Translations under genes and position numbers: made by a program
Assembly: GCA_022843925.1 (NCBI GenBank)
Contig: JALHMS010000014.1
Location: 28,473-92,472 of the forward strand
DNA length: 64,000 nt
DNA from: Burkholderiales bacterium
GTDB taxonomy: Bacteria; Pseudomonadota; Gammaproteobacteria; Burkholderiales; Ga0077523
Direction of reading: 5' to 3'
In this document: piece after piece, positions 55,757 through 64,000 of the stretch
How the letters are laid out: each line of letters opens with the position of its first letter
Position numbering within the stretch: the stretch's first letter is position 1
Notes under the pieces: generated by a model
Told to the model about the DNA's origin: nothing
The model's database searches: none
Seen by the model: the letters and a program-made list of their open reading frames with translations, nothing else

Positions 55757-56494
55757 ATGTGGAATCAATTCAAGGGACTTGCCCGCCTGGCGCCTGCCGT
55801 CGCCGGGGCCTTGCTGCTGTGCCAGGCCGGCGCACTGCGCGCCCAGGAGCATCTGCACGAGGGTGACATCGAGCTCGAGATCGAGGCGGGCAAGCTGCAC
55901 GTGCACGGAGCCGCCGAGACGGCCTTCGGCACCGGGTACGCCATCTTCGAAGGCAGCTTCACGACGGCGCTGGCCGGCCCTCGCTGGCGCACGACCAACC
56001 CGGGCTTCGATTCCGCTTCCGGGACGTTCCAGTCGACGGACATGGTGTACTTCAGCGCTTGGGGCACCCTCGCCTTCTGGGACGGCGATTCCTGGGAGAA
56101 CACCGCGCCGAAGGGCGAGGTCATCGTGATTCGCGACTCGCTCGACGAGACCGTGACCGTCTCCACCAGCGGGATCACCTCGTCGGAATTCTTCACCGGC
56201 TTCATCTCCGATGGCGGCCCGACGGGCAGCATCCATCAGCACATCTCCTTCACCGTCCAGACGACGCCGCTCGGCAGCCAGCCGACCATCGGCGCCTACC
56301 GCATCGGCCTGCAGATCACGTCGCCGCAGTACGAGAGTTCGGATCCGTTCTATCTCGTGCTGAACCGCGGGCTGTCGTCCGAGGCTTTCGAGGAATCCGT
56401 GCATGCCCTGGCAGTACCGGAGCCAAGCACGTACGCGATGATGGGTCTCGGGCTCGGCCTGATCGGGTTCCTGGCGCGCCGCCGCATGGCCTGA
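55757..56494 (+). CDS. PEP-CTERM protein, paralogous to 52390..53334
   Basis: Signal peptide; EHLHEGDIELEIEAGKLHVHG; TTNPGFDSASGTF; GSIHQHISFTV...GAYRIGLQI...FYLVLNRGLSSEAFEESVHAL; C-terminal VPEPSTYAMMGLGLGLIGFLARRRMA. Confidence 0.88.
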   Translation: MWNQFKGLARLAPAVAGALLLCQAGALRAQEHLHEGDIELEIEAGKLHVHGAAETAFGTGYAIFEGSFTTALAGPRWRTTNPGFDSASGTFQSTDMVYFSAWGTLAFWDGDSWENTAPKGEVIVIRDSLDETVTVSTSGITSSEFFTGFISDGGPTGSIHQHISFTVQTTPLGSQPTIGAYRIGLQITSPQYESSDPFYLVLNRGLSSEAFEESVHALAVPEPSTYAMMGLGLGLIGFLARRRMA

Positions 56495-56522
56495 TCGCCG
56501 GCCTCTCCGTAAGCTCTACCCG

Positions 56523-56558
56523 AAACGGGGGCGGCGCCATGCGCAGCCCCCGTTTTTT
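56523..56558 (+). terminator. Rho-independent terminator
   Basis: acgggggc ... gcccccgt followed by TTTTTT, after the PEP-CTERM stop. Confidence 0.85.
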
Positions 56559-56648
56559 CATGCTGCACTGCATGCAGCATGGCGCCTATCGTCCCGCCCG
56601 GGTTTGCGCCTACACTGGGGCCACCAAACCATACCGGGGGGAAACGTC

Positions 56649-57077
56649 ATGTCCACCGTGGCGCAGGTTCTGGAGAAGAAGCAGGCCGGTCTGCTCTCCG
56701 TCACGCCGGAGACGACCGTCTACGATGCGTTGAAGCTCATGGCCGACCGCGAGGTCGGCGCGGTCGTGGTGCTCGAGGGCACGCATCTGGCCGGCATCCT
56801 GTCGGAGCGCGACTACGCGCGGAAGGTCATCCTCCTCGGCAAGTCGTCCCGCGACACCCCCGTGCGCGAGATCATGACGTCGAAGGTGGTCTGCGTGTTT
56901 CCGACCAACACCATCGACGAATGCATGGCCCTCATGACCGACAAGCGCGTGCGGCATCTGCCCGTGCTGGTCGAGAACGCGGTGGTGGGCGTGATCTCCA
57001 TCGGCGACGTCGTGAAGGAGACCATTGCGGAACAGCGGTTCATGATCGAACAGCTCGAGCAGTACATCATGAGCTGA
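56649..57077 (+). CDS. CBS-domain-pair protein
   Basis: LLSVTPETTVYDALKLMADREVGAVVVLEGTHLAGILSERDYARKVILLGKSSRDTPVREIMTSKVVCVFPTNTIDECMALMTDKRVRHLPVLVENAVVGVISIGDVVKE. Confidence 0.94.
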   Translation: MSTVAQVLEKKQAGLLSVTPETTVYDALKLMADREVGAVVVLEGTHLAGILSERDYARKVILLGKSSRDTPVREIMTSKVVCVFPTNTIDECMALMTDKRVRHLPVLVENAVVGVISIGDVVKETIAEQRFMIEQLEQYIMS

Positions 57078-57188
57078 GCGAGATTCGCCGCTCCGCGGAC
57101 CGAAAACGGACGCAGGCCCTTCCGGGCACAACTTGCGCGCGGATTCGGAGTCCGAGAGCGGTCATCCATCGACCGAGGAGGCAGGACC

Positions 57189-57560
57189 ATGAAGCAATGG
57201 GGAAGGTTTGCACGGACCGTCGCGACGGTGGTTGTGGTGGGCGTGATCGCGGGATGCGCGACGATGAACGTCGGGCGCGACTTCAACTACGGCGACTTCG
57301 TCTCGCGGGCGAAGCAGGGCGAGACCACCCGCGATCAGGTGCGCGAATGGCTCGGAGCGCCGGCCGGGACCGGCATGGTGCTCGAGGCCGACGGTCAGAA
57401 GAACGACCAGTGGACCTACTACTACGGCACCGGCAAGCTGCCGAGCGGCTCCGAGACGCGCTTCAAGCTCCTGCAGATCAAGTTCGACCCGAAGGGCTCG
57501 CTTCTGTCGTACACGTGGTCGGGTGACATCGGCGACACCAGCAAGGACAAGCCGCAGTAG
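57189..57560 (+). CDS. SmpA/BamE-like lipoprotein
   Basis: Lipobox VIAGC; GDFVSRAKQGETTRDQVREWLGAPAGTG...WTYYYGTG. Confidence 0.75.
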   Translation: MKQWGRFARTVATVVVVGVIAGCATMNVGRDFNYGDFVSRAKQGETTRDQVREWLGAPAGTGMVLEADGQKNDQWTYYYGTGKLPSGSETRFKLLQIKFDPKGSLLSYTWSGDIGDTSKDKPQ

Positions 57561-57625
57561 GGCTGGTGTTCCGCGCGCCGCAGTGAGGCCGGCGTCACGC
57601 GCCGGGGCGGGCCGCCGGAGGAACG

Positions 57626-60238
57626 TCAGGAGGGCGGCAAGTCCACCGCCAGTTCCGACCCCAGCAGGAAGCGGCTGCGGAATTCCACCGGGGGAAGCGC
57701 CGGGGACCGCAGCCAGCCCTGGAATGCGTTGCATTCGAGCGTTCGGAGTGCGTCGAGTTGCGCGGTCTGCTCGACGCCCTCCGCGATGGTGTAGAGACCG
57801 AGCGATCGCGCCATCGCGAGGATGGCGTGGACGATCGCCCGCGCATCGGTATCCGCCACGACGTCGGCGATGAAGCTCCGGTCGAGCTTCAGGACGTGGA
57901 CGGGCAGCCGACGCAGCGATGCCAGCGACGAATAGCCCGTCCCGAAGTCGTCGATCGCCACCCGGACACCGAAGTCCCCCAGCGGATCGAGCGAATGCAG
58001 CGCCCGTTGGAGATCCTCCATCAGCACGGACTCCGTGATCTCGATCTCCAGGCGTTCCGGGGCCAGTCCGCAGGCCGCGAGGGCATCCTGCACGGAGTCG
58101 AAGATACCCGCGCGGAACTGCGCGCTCGACACGTTCACGGCGACCCGCGGCAGCCGTGTGCCTTCCTTGCCCCAGGTGGCGAGCTGGAGGCAGGCCTCGC
58201 GGATCACCCATTGTCCGATCTGGACGATGAGTCCGGTCTCCTCGGCCACGGGTATGAACCGCCCCGGCGGGATCGCCCCGTGCACGGGGTGGTCCCACCG
58301 CAGCAGCGCCTCGGCGCCGATCAATGCGCCGGTGGCCACGTCGAACTGCGGCTGGTAGTGCAGCCGGAACTCCTGCCGTTCGAGAGCGAGACGCAGATCG
58401 CGTTCGAGGTTGAGGCGTTCGACCGCGCGCGCATTCATGCCCGGGAGGTAGAAGCGGTACCCGTTGCCGCCGTGCTCCTTGGCGGTGTGCATGGCGACGT
58501 CGGCATGGCGCATCAATTCCTCGGGATCGCGGCCGTCGTCGGGGAACACGCTGATGCCGATGCTGCACGACACGTTGAAGACGTGGCCGGCCGTCCAGAC
58601 GGGTTCGGCGATCTCGTGCAGCAGTCGCTCGGCGACGTGCGCAGCCTCCTCGGCCATCTGCAGCCCGGTGCACGCCACGGCGAATTCGTCGTCACCGATG
58701 CGGGCCACGATGTCGTTGCCGTCCAGGGCCGCGTGCAGGCGACCGCCCAGGCCCACGATCAGGTTGTCCCCTGCATCGTGGCCCAGCGATTCGTTCACCA
58801 GCTTGAACCGGTCGATGTCGATGAAGAGGAAGGCGAGCTTGTCCCCGCGCCGGCTGCTGTCGGCCAGCTCCTTCAGGAGCAGCTCCTTCAAGGCGCGGCG
58901 GTTGGGCAGCCCGGTGAGCTCGTCCCGCGTGGACACGCTCTCGGCGCGTGCCTCGGCCCGTCGCACCTCGCTCACGTTCACCAGCAGCATGCGCAGGCGC
59001 CGGCCGCCGGCTCCGGTCGCCACGCGCTGCAGGCGGCCGCGCAGCCAGACGGGTTCCCCCTGCGCGCTCAGCATGCGCAGCTCGATCGCGCGCTCCTCGC
59101 CGTCCTCGGCGCACGCGAGCACGCTGCCCATCACGCGATTGCGGTCGTCCTCGTGCAGCGTCTGGTTCCAGAATCCCGGCTGGTCGCGCCACCACGCGAG
59201 CCGGTAGCCGAGCAGCCGTTCCGCGCCCCGGGAGATGTAGGTCACATCGAGCGAGGGCGAGGCGATCTCCAGGGCGAGACCGTCGATCGCATCGATCAGT
59301 GCCTCGTGGAATCCGGCGGTCTGCCGGAACGCCGACTCGGCCTGGCCGCGGGCGCGCAGCTCGCGTTCCAGTTGCGCGAACTGACGACGCAGTTCGAAGC
59401 GTGCAAGGACCTGCCGCGCGAGGATCTCGAGGGTCTCGGCCATGAGCGGGGCCAGCTTGCGAGGCGTATGGTCGATCACGCACAGCGTCCCGACCGCCAG
59501 CCCGTCGGCGTCCCGCAGCGGTGCGCCCGCGTAGAAGCGGATGCGCGGTTCCGAGACCACGAGCGGGTTCTGCCGGAACCGCGGATCCACGGCTGCATCC
59601 TCGACCACCATGACGCCGCTACCCTCGATCGCGTGCGTGCAGAACGAGACGTCGCGGGACGTGGATTCCACGTCGAGACCGATGCGGGCCTTGAACCATT
59701 GGCGGTCGTGATCGACGAGGCTGATCAGGGCGACCGGCGTGCCGCAGAGCAGGGCGGCCAGGCGGACGATCTCGTCGAACTCGAACTCTGGTGGGGTGTC
59801 GAGCACCCGGTAGCTCTCGAGCGACCGCAGGCGGCGCGACTCCGCGTCTTCGGGCGTCGACTGCATCCGGATGACGACCTGATGCGCGAGATTCCCCAGG
59901 ACGCGCCGCACCTCGCCGGGATCCTCGCGGCGGGAGATCACGTAGTCGGCGCCGGCGCTCACGCAAAGCGAACGGAAGCGCGCAGGAATGTCGTCCGCCA
60001 CCACGACGACCACCGCAGTGGGGCACAGCTCCTCGATCTCCGCCACGAGACCCGGGCCGGAGCCGTCGGCCGGATGCAGGCCGAGGACGAAGACGTCCGG
60101 GCGCAGGGAGGTCGCGTCGGCCGAGACCATCGGCGCGATGTCCGAACTCCCGACCAGCTCGGCATTGGGTACGCCCGCGACGAGCGCTGCCAATTCGGCT
60201 CGTCGTTCCACCAGGCGATCGAACAGGTAGACCTTCAT
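57626..60238 (-). CDS. REC-like/GAF/PAS/GGDEF/EAL signalling protein
   Basis: N-terminal receiver-like MKVYLFDRLVERRAEL; GAF; GGDEF-domain LTGLPNRRALKELL...RIGDDEFAVA; EAL domain IGAEALLRWDHP, DDFGTGYSSL. Confidence 0.92.
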   Translation of the reverse strand: MKVYLFDRLVERRAELAALVAGVPNAELVGSSDIAPMVSADATSLRPDVFVLGLHPADGSGPGLVAEIEELCPTAVVVVVADDIPARFRSLCVSAGADYVISRREDPGEVRRVLGNLAHQVVIRMQSTPEDAESRRLRSLESYRVLDTPPEFEFDEIVRLAALLCGTPVALISLVDHDRQWFKARIGLDVESTSRDVSFCTHAIEGSGVMVVEDAAVDPRFRQNPLVVSEPRIRFYAGAPLRDADGLAVGTLCVIDHTPRKLAPLMAETLEILARQVLARFELRRQFAQLERELRARGQAESAFRQTAGFHEALIDAIDGLALEIASPSLDVTYISRGAERLLGYRLAWWRDQPGFWNQTLHEDDRNRVMGSVLACAEDGEERAIELRMLSAQGEPVWLRGRLQRVATGAGGRRLRMLLVNVSEVRRAEARAESVSTRDELTGLPNRRALKELLLKELADSSRRGDKLAFLFIDIDRFKLVNESLGHDAGDNLIVGLGGRLHAALDGNDIVARIGDDEFAVACTGLQMAEEAAHVAERLLHEIAEPVWTAGHVFNVSCSIGISVFPDDGRDPEELMRHADVAMHTAKEHGGNGYRFYLPGMNARAVERLNLERDLRLALERQEFRLHYQPQFDVATGALIGAEALLRWDHPVHGAIPPGRFIPVAEETGLIVQIGQWVIREACLQLATWGKEGTRLPRVAVNVSSAQFRAGIFDSVQDALAACGLAPERLEIEITESVLMEDLQRALHSLDPLGDFGVRVAIDDFGTGYSSLASLRRLPVHVLKLDRSFIADVVADTDARAIVHAILAMARSLGLYTIAEGVEQTAQLDALRTLECNAFQGWLRSPALPPVEFRSRFLLGSELAVDLPPS

Positions 60239-60428
60239 CCTGACTCCGTCGCGTACGGCAGACCCCGTATGGCAGGAAGATTGATCCGGTCCGGCGCGCG
60301 GCGCCATCGGCCGGGACCCCGACTTCGTGTAGGCGCCGGGGTGACTCGTCTGTAGGCGTATTCCTACATTTGCACGGATGGCAGCGATACGGCCGCGCAC
60401 GCTGCCCGTTCAGGGCGTCGACAGGACG

Positions 60429-61058
60429 TCAGCCGACGAGCCCGTTGCGCTGGCAGTACCGGGCGACTTCGGCGTTCGAGCCCATCCCGAGCTTCTCGAG
60501 CACGCGCGTGCGGTAGGTGCTGATGGTCTTCACGGAGAGCGCCAGTTCGTTCGCGATGTGGCTGAGGCCATGGCCTTCCGCCAGCATGCACATGACGCGG
60601 AACTCGCGGGCGGAGAGCCTGCCGTGGGGCGGTCCGTCGAGGTCGCCGGCCACCTGGCCCGCGAGGATCTCGGCGAGGGCGGGGCTGAGGTATCGCCCGC
60701 CGGACATGATCCGCGAGATCGCGGCGAGCAGCAGGTCCGACGCGTGGTCCTTCGTCATGTAGCCCGATGCGCCGGCGCGCAGTGCCTGCACGGCGAACTG
60801 CTCCTCGGCATGCATGCTCAGCACGAGGACCCGCTGGCCGGGGCGGGTCCGGTGGATGCGCTCCATCGTCTCGAGCCCCGAGAGGCCGGGCATGGAGATG
60901 TCGAGCAGCACCAGATCGAAGCCCTCGCTGCGCACGCAGTCCACGGCCCGCTCGCCGCTCTCGGCCTCGGTCACGGCGGCGTCGACATAGGCTTCGTCGA
61001 GAATCTGGCGCACGCCACGGCGCATGAGCGGGTGGTCGTCGACCACGAGGAACTTCAT
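60429..61058 (-). CDS. NarL/LuxR-type response regulator
   Basis: MKFLVVDDHPLMRRGVRQIL...FDLVLLDISMPGLSGLETM...LSAREFRVMCMLAEGHGLSHIANELALSVKTISTYRTRVLEKLGM. Confidence 0.95.
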   Translation of the reverse strand: MKFLVVDDHPLMRRGVRQILDEAYVDAAVTEAESGERAVDCVRSEGFDLVLLDISMPGLSGLETMERIHRTRPGQRVLVLSMHAEEQFAVQALRAGASGYMTKDHASDLLLAAISRIMSGGRYLSPALAEILAGQVAGDLDGPPHGRLSAREFRVMCMLAEGHGLSHIANELALSVKTISTYRTRVLEKLGMGSNAEVARYCQRNGLVG

Positions 61059-62932
61059 GGCGCCTCCAGGGCGTCGGCCTGGGAAGGCGCCGCCGCGACC
61101 GGTACTCGCACGCGGACGACGGCGCCCTGGCCCGGCGTCGAATCGATACGGGCCTGTCCGCCGGCAAGCATCGCCCGCTCGGTGATGCCCACCAGGCCCA
61201 TGCCGGACCCCGACAGGCTGCGCGGGTCGAACCCCGCCCCGTCGTCCCGGACCTCGAGCACGGCATCCGCGCCCTCGGCCCGCAACGAGAGCCAGATGTG
61301 CGTTGCCCGGGCGTGGCGCGCGACGTTCGTGCAGGCCTCGAGGGCGATGCGGTAGAGGGCGGTTGCGGTGGTGCGGGGGAGCGGAAGCTCGGCGACGTCA
61401 CAGTCGAAGACGATCTCGGTGCGGCGGGCGAAATCGAGGGCGTGGGCGCGCAGGGCCGGGGCGAGCCCGAGGCTGTCGAGGATCGCCGGGCGCAGTTCGC
61501 CCGCGAGGCGCCTGGCGACGACGATGGTCTCGTCGATGAACGTGGCCATGCCGTCGAGCCGGTCGGTGATGGGGGCACCCGTGACGGCCTCGACGTCACG
61601 CGACAGCCGGCGCCGCACCCACGCGATATCCATCTTGAGACTGGTCAGCGCCTGCCCGAGGGCGTCGTGGATCTCCCGCGCGATGCGGGTCCGCTCGGCC
61701 TCGATCGCCAGGGTGAGCGTCTCGGCGTACCGGGCGAGCCGCGTCCGCGATTCCGCAGCCTCGCGCTCGGCCTCCCGGCGGGCGGTGACGTCCTCGATGA
61801 TGGCGGAGAAGAACGGTTCGCGGCCCGCGACCGGACGCACCAGCGAGACCGTGATGGTGACCCAGACGACCTTGCCATCGGGGCGCAGGTACCGCTTCTC
61901 GCGGGAGTAGCTGAGCGGGGCGCCGCGCTGCAGGATCTGCAGATGCGCCCGTTCGGTCCCCCGGTCGTCGGGGTGCGTGAAGTCGCCCAGACGCCGGCTG
62001 AGGATGTCGCCCTCGCTGCGGCCCAGGATCTCGCAGTACCGCGGGTTCACGCGCGTCAGCCGACCGTCGATCGTGCCCTCGGCGACGCCCAGCGCGGTCT
62101 GGTCGAACGTCGCCTGCATCCGCGCCTGCTCCTCGGCGAGCGCGTTGCGCAGGCGCACGCTGTTCGTCACGTCCCGCAGCAGACCTTCGATCTCCACGAC
62201 CGCGCCTGCGCCATCCCGCCGGACCACGCCGCGGTCGTGGAACCAGCGGTAGTTCCCGTCGGCGGTCCGCAGGCGATACTCGCTGTCGATCCGCGTGTCG
62301 TCGGAGGCTTGCAGGTCTGCCAGGATGGCCCCGGCCACGACGACATCATCGGGATGCAGGAGTGACCGCCAGCCGTCGAGGTGTCCGCGCTGCGCTTCGG
62401 GCAGCGTGTCGAACAGACCCTCGATCGCTCCGGTCCAGCGGATCTCGTCCGTGGCGATCAGGTGGTGGTACGCGATGTCGTGCATGGCGCGGACGAAGGC
62501 TTGGCTGCGCACCTCCCGCGCCTGCGCTTCCGCCTCCAGCCGGGCGACGCGGGTGCGAAGGGCCGACTCCCGTGCCCGACCGGCGCGCCCGGTCCACCAG
62601 GAGATGGCGATCAGCAACCCACCCGCGAGGGCGATGATCAGGGCCGTCCGGAGGTCGCGGGCGACGAGCCACGACACCACCGCCAGCGCGGCAGCCGACA
62701 CGAAGGCCTGGAAGATCCGGCGCGACCCCAACAACGGGCCCGGGTCGGCGGGCGAGCCTTCGAGCAGCGACGATCTGGACAATTGAGGACCTCCGGCGGG
62801 CAGCGGCCCGAAGGGTGGTGCCGGACGCCGGAAGTGAAGTCCGCACCATTGCAATTTTTCCGGGCGGTGGCTTTCCGGTTCCGCCGGTCGTTCAGTCTTC
62901 ATGATCATGAGCATCCGAATCTCCTCGCGCAA
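61055..62932 (-). CDS. PAS-domain sensor histidine kinase (NarX/HisKA_3 type)
   Basis: Two PAS/PAC units; RTRIAREIHDALGQALTSLKMDIAWV; RIALEACTNVARHARATHIWLSL...DDGAGFDPRSLSGSGMGLVGITERA. ATGA overlap with regulator. Confidence 0.93.
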   Translation of the reverse strand: MREEIRMLMIMKTERPAEPESHRPEKLQWCGLHFRRPAPPFGPLPAGGPQLSRSSLLEGSPADPGPLLGSRRIFQAFVSAAALAVVSWLVARDLRTALIIALAGGLLIAISWWTGRAGRARESALRTRVARLEAEAQAREVRSQAFVRAMHDIAYHHLIATDEIRWTGAIEGLFDTLPEAQRGHLDGWRSLLHPDDVVVAGAILADLQASDDTRIDSEYRLRTADGNYRWFHDRGVVRRDGAGAVVEIEGLLRDVTNSVRLRNALAEEQARMQATFDQTALGVAEGTIDGRLTRVNPRYCEILGRSEGDILSRRLGDFTHPDDRGTERAHLQILQRGAPLSYSREKRYLRPDGKVVWVTITVSLVRPVAGREPFFSAIIEDVTARREAEREAAESRTRLARYAETLTLAIEAERTRIAREIHDALGQALTSLKMDIAWVRRRLSRDVEAVTGAPITDRLDGMATFIDETIVVARRLAGELRPAILDSLGLAPALRAHALDFARRTEIVFDCDVAELPLPRTTATALYRIALEACTNVARHARATHIWLSLRAEGADAVLEVRDDGAGFDPRSLSGSGMGLVGITERAMLAGGQARIDSTPGQGAVVRVRVPVAAAPSQADALEAP

Positions 62933-63004
62933 CCGGCCGATGCATTCGACGATGCAGAAAGGATGGGGAAGAGGAAATCCAACGCGATATCCGGGAGCCT
63001 CTTC

Positions 63005-64000
63005 GATGGCGTGGGCACAGCGATGAATCCAGGGACGCGGGCGTCGAGCAGTGCTCGACCCACGGGGGTTTTCTCAGCGCCGCTGCGCCCAATGGCGAGG
63101 CTCCTGCGTGGGTCGAGCAATGGCTCGACACGGCGATGGCGTGGGCACAGCGATGAATCCAGGGACGCGGGCGTCGAGCAGTGCTCGACCCACGGGGGAT
63201 TTCTCAGCGCCGCTGCGCCCAATGGCGAGGCCCCTGCGTGGGTCGAGCAATGGATCGACGCGGCGATGGCTTGGGCACAGAGGTGAATCCAGGGACGCGG
63301 GCGTCGAGCAGTGCTCGACCCACGGGGGTTTTCTCAGCGCCGCGGCGCCCGATGACTTGGCCCTAGCGTGGGTCGAGCAATGGCTCGACGCGGCCATGGC
63401 CTGGGCACAGAGGTGAATCCAGGGACGCCGGCGTCGAGCAGTGCTCGACCCACGGGGGTTTTCTCAGCGCCGCTGCGCCCGATGACTTGGCCCTAGCGTG
63501 GGTCGAGCAATGGCTCGACACGGCGATGGCTTGGGCACAGCGATGAATCCAGGAACGCGGGTGTCGAGCAGTGCTCGACCCACGGGGGTTTTCTCAGTGC
63601 CGCTGCGCCCGATGGCGAGGCCCCTGCGTGGGTCGAGCAATGGCTCGACGCGGCCATGGCTTGGGCACAGCGATGAATCCAGGGACGCGGGCGTCGAGCA
63701 GTGCTCGACCCACGGGGGATTTCTCAGCGCCGCTGCGCCCAATGGCGAGGCCCCTGCGTGGGTCGAGCAATGGCTCGACGCGGCGATGGCTTGGGCACAG
63801 CGATGAATCCAGGGACGCGGGCGTCGAGCAGTGCTCGACCCACGGGGGTTTTCTCAGCGCCGCTGCGCCCGATGGCGAGGCTCCTGCGTGGGGCGAGCAA
63901 TGGCTCGACACGGCGATGGCTTGGGCACAGCGATGAATCCAGGAACGCGGGTGTCGAGCAGTGCTCGACTCACGGGGGTTTTCTCAGCGCCGCTGCGCCC
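63005..64000. repeat. Strict 130-bp tandem repeat array, at least ~7.5 copies, continues past window edge
   Basis: g(c/t)gtcgagca recurs at 63041, 63171, 63301, 63431, 63561, 63691, 63821, 63951: exactly 130 bp each; only substitutions between units. Confidence 0.97.

Noticed and set aside
63051-63936. Small ORFs in the tandem array (102-121 aa)
   Set aside because: 130-bp period shifts frame every unit; identical ORFs recur on both strands, as expected from repeats.
63005-64000. CRISPR array
   Set aside because: Units are directly contiguous 130-bp repeats with no unique spacers and no cas genes.
1-64000. rRNA or tRNA genes
   Set aside because: No rRNA-like stretch or convincing tRNA cloverleaf noticed by eye; a tRNAscan-SE run would be decisive.

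Overview
A 64 kb GC-rich bacterial chromosomal window, probably from a Pseudomonadota (beta/gamma-type gene content). All calls are from reading the sequence; no searches were run. Left to right: (1) a catabolic cluster with two phytanoyl-CoA-dioxygenase-like proteins, an IclR regulator, an SMP-30-like protein and a complete TRAP transporter; (2) housekeeping and envelope genes (SNase-like, pncB, TMTC-like TPR membrane protein, porin-like, selO, PEP-CTERM, GldA-like, YaiI-like) with a 24-bp tandem repeat after pncB and a ~169-bp IS1182-like MITE at the selO stop codon; (3) a single 4904-codon gene for a LEPR-XLL/CARDB/SdrD-like/subtilase/cohesin/dockerin protein, with an apparently intact subtilase nested inside an SdrD-like domain; (4) ogt and ada-alkA-like repair genes followed by an ars operon with ArsH, ACR3, ArsC, ArsI and ArsR; (5) a decayed chromosomal integron (about 39.7-47.3 kb): N-terminal intI remnant on the minus strand, a perfect CTGT-N8-ACAG LexA box at its start, a candidate attI, about nine cassettes with recognisable attC sites, an IS5-family insertion with CTAG duplications, an IS1182 remnant, a VapBC cassette, and two cassette ORFs fused in frame through an attC; (6) GST, hrpA, and a ZnuD-like TonB receptor flanked by two paralogous His-containing PEP-CTERM proteins (candidate zinc locus); (7) CBS protein, lipoprotein, GGDEF/EAL protein and a NarL-type two-component pair; (8) a strict 130-bp tandem repeat array running off the right edge. 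Best leads: the integron, the nested protease in the giant protein, and the 130-bp stem-loop array.
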